Of a DNA stretch of 64,000 nucleotides, positions 35,275 through 42,039 are shown in pieces. Below the pieces are notes generated by a model. That model made no database searches and was not told the DNA's origin. It saw only the letters and a program-made list of their open reading frames with translations. The first letter of the stretch is position 1; each line of letters starts with the position of its first letter. The translations under genes and the position numbers were made by a program. This DNA comes from Agrobacterium tumefaciens (lineage in GTDB: Bacteria > Pseudomonadota > Alphaproteobacteria > Rhizobiales > Rhizobiaceae), in contig NZ_CP039888.1 of NCBI RefSeq assembly GCF_005221325.1, positions 1,860,001 through 1,924,000 on the forward strand. The letters are read 5' to 3'.

Positions 35275-36522
35275 ATGGCCGAAGACGATCACAACAGCCG
35301 CAACTGGAACACCCTGCCCTGGCACCGCCAGTGGCTTGTGAAACAGGCCGAGGGACTTTTCGACTTCTTCCAGCACCGCGCCGTCAACCCTGCCGGCGGT
35401 TTCTTCGATCTGGACACCAAGGGCGCTCCGTTGCAGAAAAACGACCCGGTACGAGGCATCCATGCCTCCGCCCGCATGGTACATTGCTTCTCCATCGGCC
35501 ATCTGCTCGGCCGGCCGGGCTGCGGCGATATCGTCGACCACGGCATGACCTATCTCTGGAACCACCATCGCGATGGCGAACATGGCGGTTACTTTTGGCA
35601 GGTAAACGATACCGGCCCGGTGGATGCCACCAAGCAGGGATACGGCCATGCCTTCGTGCTTCTGGCCGCTTCTTCCGCCAAAACCGTCGGCCACCCTCTC
35701 GCAGACAAGATGCTGGCCGACATTACCGAGGTGCTGGAAACCCGTTTCTGGGAAGAAAAACACGGCGCCATCGCCGAGGAATTCAATCGCGACTGGTCGC
35801 CGATCGATAATTACCGCGGCCAGAATTCCAATATGCACCTGACCGAAGCGCTGATGGCCGCTTATGAAGCGACGGGCGACAGCAATTACCTGACCAAAGC
35901 CGAACGCATCGCCGATCTCGTCATCCGCCGCCGCGCGGGCGAGCTGGATTTCCGCGTGCCGGAACATTTCGACGAGAACTGGACGCTCGACAAGGACTAC
36001 CGCGGCAACGAAATGTTCCGCCCCTCCGGCTCCACCCCCGGCCACTGGCTGGAATGGGCGCGCCTCATCCTGCAATTATGGGTGCTGGGCGAGCGCCAGC
36101 ACGACTGGATGCCGGTCGCCGCCAAATCGCTTTTCGTGCAATCCATGGCGCTCGGCTGGGACCGCGAAAAGGGCGGTTTCTTTTACACGCTCGACTGGAA
36201 CGACAATCCCGACAAGCGGGCAAAGCTCTGGTGGCCCATGTCCGAGGCGGCGGGTGCGGCCCATTTCCTCAACGAGAACCTGCCGGCCGATGCCTTCTAC
36301 GAGGATAGCTACCGCCGCATCTGGAGCACCATCGCCAACAACTTCATCGACCATGAGAATGGCGGCTGGCACGAGGAACTGACGGAAGATTTGGTGCCCG
36401 CGCACACGCTGTTCCCCGGCAAGGGCGATATCTACCACGCCCTTCAGGCCTGCCTCATCCCGCTTTTCCCCGCAGCGGGAAGCCTGACGAAGGTGATCAA
36501 GGAGAGCGGCGGGGATTATTGA
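35275..36522 (+). CDS. AGE-family N-acylglucosamine 2-epimerase / mannose isomerase-like enzyme
   Basis: 415 aa, an alpha6/alpha6 barrel. Features: ARMVHCFSIGHLLGRPGC, GHAFVLLAASS, NSNMHLTEALMAAYEATGD, STPGHWLEWARLIL, and a C-terminal GGWHEELTEDL...KGDIYHALQACL. Spaced Arg/His/Glu residues agree with the ketose-aldose isomerase branch of the family (mannose isomerase, YihS-like, sulfoquinovose-type), which acts on free sugars in the cytosol. GGAGG just before ATG 35275 sets the start; an in-frame ATG at 35263 overlaps that site. It diverges from metH with 190 bp between. It probably stands alone, and the sugar is unknown. Confidence 0.82.
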   Translation: MAEDDHNSRNWNTLPWHRQWLVKQAEGLFDFFQHRAVNPAGGFFDLDTKGAPLQKNDPVRGIHASARMVHCFSIGHLLGRPGCGDIVDHGMTYLWNHHRDGEHGGYFWQVNDTGPVDATKQGYGHAFVLLAASSAKTVGHPLADKMLADITEVLETRFWEEKHGAIAEEFNRDWSPIDNYRGQNSNMHLTEALMAAYEATGDSNYLTKAERIADLVIRRRAGELDFRVPEHFDENWTLDKDYRGNEMFRPSGSTPGHWLEWARLILQLWVLGERQHDWMPVAAKSLFVQSMALGWDREKGGFFYTLDWNDNPDKRAKLWWPMSEAAGAAHFLNENLPADAFYEDSYRRIWSTIANNFIDHENGGWHEELTEDLVPAHTLFPGKGDIYHALQACLIPLFPAAGSLTKVIKESGGDY

Positions 36523-36576
36523 GCAGCATGCGGGAAACGGATGCCAGCTGACGACGGCGTCGAAGACTTCTCTGCC

Positions 36577-36662
36577 GTCATGCTCGGGCTTGTCCCGAGC
36601 ATCTGCTACCTATCTGCTGGACGCAACGTGATTGGATCCTCGGGACAAGCCCGAGGATGACG
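36577..36662 (+). repeat. Two-hairpin intergenic repeat, copy 3 (RIME1-like)
   Basis: Hairpins ATGCTCGGG/CCCGAGCAT and ATCCTCGGG/CCCGAGGAT with the spacer ATCTGCTACCTATC... It lies between the convergent AGE epimerase and phosphatase genes. The reverse complement of copy 1 aligns along its whole length. Confidence 0.88.
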
Positions 36663-36713
36663 CCGCGCGGAAAAGGACACCGCCAGGATAAATCAAAAGG
36701 CGTCCCAAAACCC

Positions 36714-37301
36714 TCAAAACCCGATGGTTTCCTCGAAATCATCCCAGGACTGGTACATTTCATACCGCCCGATGCCGGGGATCGGCACATGCCCGTAATA
36801 GGGCGAAAGCTGAAACTCGGCAGCGGCCTCGCTCTTGCCGGCCACGGCTGCCACGTAAATAGCGGAAGCGAGCCCGGTGCGGTTTGCGCCGTGTTCGCAG
36901 TGGATGAGAACAGGCTTTTCCGCATTGCGCAGCACCGCCGCCAGCGTTTCTGAATCCTCCACCGAGACCTTTTCGCTTGAACTCAGCGGATAATCGACAA
37001 GCCGGATACCGTTGTTTTTGGCCGCAAGGCTTTCGGCATCATACCAGCCTTCGCGCTTTTCATCACGCAGGTTGATGATCGTCTTGATGCCATAAGCCTT
37101 GGCATAAGCGGCGATGTCCTTGCCGCTCGGCTGGGCCGAACGATAGAGTTCGCCGGGAATGACTTCGTGAAAATTTCCCGTAAGCTGGCCGATGCCCATA
37201 TGCGCGCCGGCCAGAACCGGCAAGGCGACAAGGCCAATGGCCGTGATTTTCAGAAACTTCAGAACACTGTACAAACCGTCATCCCGCGACATCAATTGCA
37301 T
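36714..37301 (-). CDS. Membrane-anchored dual-specificity/tyrosine-phosphatase-like protein
   Basis: About 195 aa from ATG 37301; the open frame reaches TTG 37442, and no candidate has a strong ribosome site. An N-terminal signal anchor (FLKITAIGLVALPVLAGAHMG) is followed by LYRSAQPSGKDIAAYAKAYGIKTIINLRDE and the P-loop HCEHGANRTGLAS. That loop carries the C-X5-R signature, with the general-acid region upstream (VDYPLSSSE). It faces the periplasm by prediction. The family (DSP-like, DUF442-related) dephosphorylates unknown phospho-protein or phospho-lipid targets. It could alternatively be a phosphoinositide-like or polyphosphate-type phosphatase. Confidence 0.78.
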   Translation of the reverse strand: MQLMSRDDGLYSVLKFLKITAIGLVALPVLAGAHMGIGQLTGNFHEVIPGELYRSAQPSGKDIAAYAKAYGIKTIINLRDEKREGWYDAESLAAKNNGIRLVDYPLSSSEKVSVEDSETLAAVLRNAEKPVLIHCEHGANRTGLASAIYVAAVAGKSEAAAEFQLSPYYGHVPIPGIGRYEMYQSWDDFEETIGF

Positions 37302-37475
37302 GAACGGGGAGATGGCATCGCAAATGGACGAAAACAAGTCAGCAGCTTTGCCAGTGCCGGGCGCGGGGTGTTCACCCGTCCGGTGAAGTCGCTGGGACAC
37401 AAGGCTTTCCCGTCGCCGTCCAGCCACCTCGAAAATTTTCAAAATCTCGTGATCGCGAAATGACGTGAGAGCAGC

Positions 37476-37928
37476 TCAGTCGAATTCCGCGGAAATGACG
37501 GTCACGCGCCATTCCAGCCGCTGCGGCTCTACCCGTTCATTGTTGCGCAGCCGGAAAGACCGGCAGGCCGCGAAGGTCTCGCCGGCCTCGATCCGCCTTT
37601 CGCTTACCTGGTAGGGATCGAAGGCAACGGAGGCGCGGAACGCCGGCTCGAAGCCCTCGAGCGTATAGGTCAGCCGCTCTACGGCGACAGTGTTGTCATT
37701 GCGAAAGCTGACGCGAATGGGCAAGGCCGGATCCGCGCAGGAAGCATCGAAACTCGCGGTCGCAACGATATGCTCGAGCCGCTGGCTGCCGCGCCACCAA
37801 TCATACATGACAAAGGCGGCAGTGGCCGTCCAGATCAGCAACAGGCAGATGACGACGGGTTTGAGATGCCGCGGAAACGCAATGAGGGTGAGAAGAAGAA
37901 TGGCGCTGAGGACGGCTCCGACAATCAC
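37476..37928 (-). CDS. Hypothetical membrane protein with periplasmic domain
   Basis: 150 aa, start GTG 37928 behind GGAGGA. Two closely spaced N-terminal helices (about 2-18 and 24-42) precede a beta-rich soluble part of about 105 aa with two Cys (ASCADPALP and AACRSFRL) that may form a disulfide. IRVSFRNDNTVAVERLTYTL resembles an immunoglobulin-like strand pattern. I know of no named family. It lies about 175 bp upstream of the phosphatase gene on the same strand and might share its transcript. Confidence 0.6.
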   Translation of the reverse strand: MIVGAVLSAILLLTLIAFPRHLKPVVICLLLIWTATAAFVMYDWWRGSQRLEHIVATASFDASCADPALPIRVSFRNDNTVAVERLTYTLEGFEPAFRASVAFDPYQVSERRIEAGETFAACRSFRLRNNERVEPQRLEWRVTVISAEFD

Positions 37929-38361
37929 GTCGCTCTTCCTCCGCTAAAACAAAACCCCATGCGACCTCGTCCTCCCATGCCCTTCCTGCCGCAACGACCA
38001 CCCTCGTGGCGTGGTCGCGGCGGTATCGTCTCGACGGCGATGATACTTCCCGCGATGCGGCGGCATTATCGCTGTCAGCCACAACTCTATGGTCGCCTCC
38101 CCCGCTGTCAAGACAACCAAGCGTGACACCCCGCTGATGGTCGCGCCCGAGCTTTGACGAAACACCAATGGGAACCAAACGCGGCCAGGGACGTTCGCAG
38201 CATCAGAACCGCATGGCAGGGCGACAGAACGCCACGATCCGGGGCAAGGACGGCCAAAGCGCCGAGAGGACAAAAGCGCCTCTTGGAACCGCCGAACCCC
38301 AACCCATATTAAAAGTAGCTAATCTATGCTATGGATGTCAGTCAGCTCAGGGAGAAAAACG
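37929..38361. other. Long non-coding stretch before the outer membrane protein gene
   Basis: 433 bp with no gene I can support. Short open frames on both strands have arginine-rich, low-credibility translations and no ribosome sites. The right end must hold the promoter and leader of the RopB-like gene; the AT-richer run around 38305-38335 (ATTAAAAGTAGCTAATCTATG) is the likely place. Nothing repeat-like was seen. Confidence 0.5.
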
Positions 38362-38991
38362 ATGAAAACGCTAATCGTAACGTCACTCCTGGCCCTTTCG
38401 GCCAGCACCGCAATGGCCGCGGATGCCGTCTACGAAACCCCGGCCCCTCCGGTCGCGCAGGAAACCCTGCCGGTCTTCACCTGGTCTGGTCCCTATCTTG
38501 GTATCCAGGGCGGCGCTGGTTGGGCAAATGGCGATTTTTCGGCTGGTGGACCCGTCGCTTCGGATAGTTTCGATGGCGGCATTCTCGGCGCCTTTGCCGG
38601 TTACAATTACCAGTTCGACAATAATTTCGTCGTCGGCATCGAGGGTGACGTCGACTATAACTGGAATGACAACGACTATGCCGGCGTGCAGATCGGCACC
38701 GACTGGCAGGGCTCCGTCCGTGGCCGCGTCGGTTATGCCTTCGACCGCGCCCTGCTCTACGGCACGGCGGGCTGGACAGCGACCCGCGGCTTCATCGAAA
38801 CACCCGTTGGCAACGACAACACCACCTTCAACGGCTACACGGTGGGCGCGGGTCTGGATTACGCCTTCACCGACAATGTCTTCGGCAGGCTGGAATATCG
38901 CTATAACGATTATGGCGACAAGGACATCTTCGGCATCAACACCGATGTCGACCAGCATACCGTGAAAGTGGGTCTCGGCGTGAAGTTCTGA
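38362..38991 (+). CDS. Outer membrane beta-barrel protein, RopB/Omp25-Omp31 type
   Basis: 209 aa. Signal peptide to ASTAMA. The mature part is an eight-stranded barrel of the Rhizobiales porin-like family: FTWSGPYLGIQGGAGWANG, GILGAFAGYNYQFDNNFVVGIEGD, GSVRGRVGYAFDRALLYGTAGW, LDYAFTDNVFGRLEYRYNDYG, and the terminal VGLGVKF, where the last Phe is the BAM recognition residue. AGGGAG upstream of ATG 38362 fixes the start. Family members stabilise the envelope and respond to stress; the role here is not specified. Strong terminator downstream. Confidence 0.92.
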   Translation: MKTLIVTSLLALSASTAMAADAVYETPAPPVAQETLPVFTWSGPYLGIQGGAGWANGDFSAGGPVASDSFDGGILGAFAGYNYQFDNNFVVGIEGDVDYNWNDNDYAGVQIGTDWQGSVRGRVGYAFDRALLYGTAGWTATRGFIETPVGNDNTTFNGYTVGAGLDYAFTDNVFGRLEYRYNDYGDKDIFGINTDVDQHTVKVGLGVKF

Positions 38992-39011
38992 GCCGGGCCA
39001 TTAGTTTCAGC

Positions 39012-39039
39012 AAAAGCCCGGCCACCCGCCGGGCTTTTT
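39012..39039 (+). terminator. Terminator of the outer membrane protein gene
   Basis: AAAAGCCCGGC (39012-39022), CACCC loop, GCCGGGCTTTTT (39028-39039), 21 bp past the stop codon. Confidence 0.9.
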
Positions 39040-39197
39040 GTTGCGGAAAGCCCCCGCGGGCTGTGATCTGCCCATCTTGGAGTTCAAAAATATGAACGCC
39101 GGGGCACTGAAACATTCACAGGCCGTTCACCCGTGCCATGCCATCATCCGGGCATAATGAGCCTCTATCTCCGCAGCAGGCTTATGGAGTAGCCCCG

Positions 39198-39569
39198 ATG
39201 AAAAAGATAATTCTTTCCACAATTGCTGCGCTGGTCGCCACCGGCAGCATCTTCGCGTCCTACGGCACCGCTGCCGCACAGGACTATCCCTATCGTCCGC
39301 GCCACGACCGTGGTTATGACCGCGGCGGCCCGCCCCCACCGCCCTATCGCGAACACCGTCGCCACAATGATGGCGCAGCCATCGCCGGCGGCCTCGCCGC
39401 AGGCGTCATCGGCGGCCTGATCGGCGGCGCCATCGCCAACGGCAACAGCGGTCCCCGCTACTACGAACCACCACCACCGCCCCCGCCACGCTGCTGGTTC
39501 GAAGACCGCCGCGTTCCCAACGCCTATGACGGCGGCTGGCACATGGAGAGCATGCGGGTCTGCAACTAA
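39198..39569 (+). CDS. Small exported glycine-zipper protein with proline-rich stretches
   Basis: 123 aa from ATG 39198 (GGAG upstream). Signal peptide ending GTAAA. Then an R/Y/D-rich segment with five consecutive Pro, a glycine zipper of about 25 residues (AGGLAAGVIGGLIGGAIA), a second run of seven Pro and a short C-terminal domain with two Cys (RCWFEDRR and MRVCN). Such glycine zippers insert in or associate with membranes, so it is probably a periplasmic or outer membrane associated protein. No specific function is known to me. Confidence 0.72.
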   Translation: MKKIILSTIAALVATGSIFASYGTAAAQDYPYRPRHDRGYDRGGPPPPPYREHRRHNDGAAIAGGLAAGVIGGLIGGAIANGNSGPRYYEPPPPPPPRCWFEDRRVPNAYDGGWHMESMRVCN

Positions 39570-39695
39570 TCTGAGATACCTTGCGGTCTGGCTTGTCATA
39601 TACGCAAGCCAGACCGATCTCCCGATGAGATACCACGCTTCCCGACCTGCGCAGCGGCAGGAATATCATCATAAGCATCTGATTTTAAAAGAAAA

Positions 39696-39771
39696 TGGTG
39701 GGCCCGGAGAGACTCGAACTCCCAACCAAGCGGTTATGAGCCGCCGGCTCTAACCATTGAGCTACAGGCCC
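39696..39771 (-). tRNA. tRNA-Ile with CAU anticodon (lysidine type)
   Basis: 76 nt cloverleaf on the minus strand with encoded CCA. The acceptor GGGCCTG pairs with CGGGCCC, D stem GCTC/GAGC, anticodon loop CTCATAA (anticodon CAT), T stem GGGAG/CTCTC with TTCGAGT loop. CAT could mean Met or the TilS-modified Ile2. The stem GGCGG plus the TTGGTT variable region match Ile2 tRNAs such as E. coli ileX better than elongator or initiator Met. No integrase or att duplication is next to it. Confidence 0.9.
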
Positions 39772-39950
39772 TTTCGGAAAAAACGATCCGAAACACCGGT
39801 TTCGCAATGGCTCGAATCCGGCAGGTCACGCTCTAACGTAATTTTTCCAGCCCGACAAGCCAATCCTGCTTATCCAAAGCAGTGCCGCCGTATTAGCTAC
39901 ACAATCTAAAGCAATACCCTTCAAAGGGACTCAATCAACGAGGAAACACC

Positions 39951-40694
39951 ATGAAGACAAAAACGGCCCGCCTTTTCGCACTCACCGCATTGACCGCGGC
40001 GGCCATGATGCCGCTTGCCGCCCAGGTATCTGCGCAGGAGGCCTCCCCGCGCGAAGCCACCATCAGTGTTTCCGGCGAAGGCCAGGCGGCCATCGCGCCC
40101 GATATGGCGATCCTTTCCTTCAGCGTCGTCAAACAGGCGGAAACCGCAGCGGCGGCGCTGACGGAAAATTCCAAGGCGCTCGCCGATGTCCTGAAGGCGC
40201 TGAAAGAGGCCGCCATCGAAGATCGCGACCTGCAGACGAGCAATTTCTCGGTACAACCGCTTTACAAGCATTATGAGCCCAAGGACGGCGTTTATGTTGC
40301 GCCTGAGATCACCGGCTATCAGGTTTCCAACGGCCTGACGGTGCGGGTGCGTGACCTGAAGAAGCTGGGCACAATCCTCGATACCTCCGTCAAGCTCGGC
40401 ATCAACCAGGGCGGCGACATCACCTTCACCAACGACAAGCCCGAAGCCACGGTGACCGAAGCCCGCAAGCAGGCCGTTGCCGACGCCATCGCCAAGGCGA
40501 AGACGCTGACGGAAGCGGCGGGCGTGAAGCTCGGCCGTGTCATTCAGATCAGCGAAAACACGCAGCGCCCCATGCCGGTACCGGCGGGCATGATGCGTGC
40601 TTCGATGATGAAGGAAGCCGACAGCGTGCCGATCGCTTCGGGTGAGAACAACTACAGCGTGGTGGTCAACGTCACCTTCGCGCTCGACCAGTAA
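39951..40694 (+). CDS. SIMPL domain (DUF541) periplasmic protein
   Basis: 247 aa, signal peptide ending QVSAQ. The SIMPL/DUF541 core: REATISVSGEGQAAIAPDMAILSFSVV, LKEAAIEDRDLQTSNFSVQPLY, GYQVSNGLTVRVRDLKKLG and a final YSVVVNVTFALDQ. Related to Brucella BP26/OMP28 (which assembles into a ring) and to E. coli YggE, which is linked to oxidative stress. GAGGAAACACC precedes the start. It stands alone with its own terminator. Biochemical role unknown. Confidence 0.9.
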   Translation: MKTKTARLFALTALTAAAMMPLAAQVSAQEASPREATISVSGEGQAAIAPDMAILSFSVVKQAETAAAALTENSKALADVLKALKEAAIEDRDLQTSNFSVQPLYKHYEPKDGVYVAPEITGYQVSNGLTVRVRDLKKLGTILDTSVKLGINQGGDITFTNDKPEATVTEARKQAVADAIAKAKTLTEAAGVKLGRVIQISENTQRPMPVPAGMMRASMMKEADSVPIASGENNYSVVVNVTFALDQ

Positions 40695-40706
40695 TATCAA
40701 GTAAGG

Positions 40707-40737
40707 GGCGGCACCTCCGTGCCGCCTGCCGTATTTT
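40707..40737 (+). terminator. Terminator of the SIMPL gene
   Basis: GGCGGCAC (40707-40714), CTCC loop, GTGCCGCC (40719-40726), then TGCCGTATTTTT, 12 bp past the stop codon. Confidence 0.75.
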
Positions 40738-40763
40738 TAATCGGCCATCGGCCGGTAAAAAAG

Positions 40764-40805
40764 AAATGCCCCTCGCCTGCCTTTCCGGACAAGCGAGGGG
40801 CATTT
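40764..40805. terminator. Second hairpin, terminator for the convergent small gene
   Basis: AAATGCCCCTCGC (40764-40776) pairs with GCGAGGGGCATTT (40793-40805). T-rich on both outer sides read in each direction, so it probably ends transcription from both the SIMPL gene and the minus-strand gene. Confidence 0.85.
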
Positions 40806-40853
40806 TTTATCCATCCGGCGGACGGGGATGTCACCGGATCGATATTGTCCGCT

Positions 40854-41201
40854 TTAGCGGCGGATGACCGGGCAGCCACGCTCATTGGCAAAAACGATGC
40901 GGTCACGGCCCTGACGGTCGAAGCCTGCCACCACAACGCGGCGCGGCGATACATCAACAACGCGCGCACGACGAAGACCCATGCGGCTTGCCTTTTCTTC
41001 CGCAAAACGCGGCGAGCAACCAAAACGCGGGCGATCAGGACGACCCCAGCCCGGGCCGCGGCCTCTGTCATGGCCGTATCCGTCCTGAACCTGAACTCTG
41101 AACTGAACATCCGAGCCCGCCGAAGCCGCAGGAGCGGTGGCGGAGATGCCGCCGAGGGCAATGAGAGCGGCGAGGCCGGCTTTTGCGAAGGTGTTGAACA
41201 T
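40854..41201 (-). CDS. Hypothetical exported basic protein
   Basis: 115 aa from ATG 41201 with GGAG eight bases upstream; a GTG three codons before is possible. Signal peptide ending PAASA. The mature part of about 85 aa is Arg/Gly/Asp-rich (GHDRGRGPGWGRPDRPRFGCSP), then AEEKASRMGLRRARVVDVSPRRVVVAG and a final Cys. It resembles the small periplasmic proteins with an Arg-rich 'SPRRV' strand common in rhizobia, for which no function is known. It is periplasmic by prediction. Confidence 0.7.
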   Translation of the reverse strand: MFNTFAKAGLAALIALGGISATAPAASAGSDVQFRVQVQDGYGHDRGRGPGWGRPDRPRFGCSPRFAEEKASRMGLRRARVVDVSPRRVVVAGFDRQGRDRIVFANERGCPVIRR

Positions 41202-41352
41202 GAAACTCACTCCGTTTGTTCTTCGCCGACAGGGGGACGTCCCTCAGCGATTGAGGAGACCCTAGCCTCACGCATCTGAATATGAACAGAACCGCATGTT
41301 CAGCAGAGGTTCATGGTTATTAACGGGAAGACACAGACACTCCAATGGAAGA

Positions 41353-41775
41353 TCAGGCCGAAATATGCAGCACGATTTCACGACGGTGCGGCTGGTCCCG
41401 GTGCTCGAACAGATAAAGCCCCTGCCATGTGCCGAGAACGAGCCTGCCCTCTCCGATCGGCACACCGATGGAAACCGCAGTGAGAGCCGATTTGATATGG
41501 GCGGGCATGTCGTCGGGACCTTCCAGCGTATGGACAACCCAGCGCATCGAGGCATCGTCCGAAGGCGGTACGAGGCGGGAGAAAAACATTGAAAGATCGC
41601 GCCGGACATCCGGATCGGCATTTTCCTGGATAAGCAGGGAGCAGGAGGTGTGCCGGACGAAGACAGTCAGCAAGCCTTCGCTCACGCCGGCCTCTCTCAC
41701 GAAACCCTTGGCCTCGGATGTGAACTCGTAAAGCCCCTGACCATGGGTGGCGACGGTTATTTTCTTCTGTGGCAC
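41353..41775 (-). CDS. yjbQ: YjbQ/UPF0047 family protein (secondary thiamine-phosphate-synthase-like)
   Basis: 140 aa, the family's normal length. Diagnostic stretches: FVRHTSCSLLIQENADPDVRRDL, here residues about 40-62, PDDMPAHIKSALT and GEGRLVLGTWQGLYLFEHR. The conserved His, Ser, Asp and the GTWQ loop form the active site. Homologues show weak thiamine-phosphate synthase activity in E. coli mutants; the true role is uncertain. Start GTG 41775 has only a weak ribosome site. It diverges from agp2 with about 264 bp between. Confidence 0.9.
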   Translation of the reverse strand: MPQKKITVATHGQGLYEFTSEAKGFVREAGVSEGLLTVFVRHTSCSLLIQENADPDVRRDLSMFFSRLVPPSDDASMRWVVHTLEGPDDMPAHIKSALTAVSIGVPIGEGRLVLGTWQGLYLFEHRDQPHRREIVLHISA

Positions 41776-42039
41776 AGTTTTCTTTCAAACAGGCGGGAAC
41801 AAAATCGGCGAAGCGAACGTTACGCGATGTCAAATTTTATCCGATGACGGTAGAGATAAGACAATAACGCGACGACGGCCCGTAGCAACTAACGGAAAAC
41901 CGGCGTCTCGGTTGCAAAAAACGGGGAAGGATTGGCAATATCAGAATGAATTATTCAGGCTTCCCCGTCCCTCGACGAACAGAATATTTTCAGCGCAAGA
42001 CAAGTACCAAGATGGGCACAGGGTGCGAGAGACTGTTTC

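Noticed and set aside
37801..38302. Overlapping small minus-strand open frames upstream of the RopB-like gene
   Set aside because: Arg/Ser/Gly-rich translations, no ribosome sites and mutual overlap suggest chance frames in GC-rich DNA.
39696..39771. tRNA gene as insertion site of a genomic island
   Set aside because: No integrase, direct repeat of the tRNA 3' end or foreign composition was found next to it.
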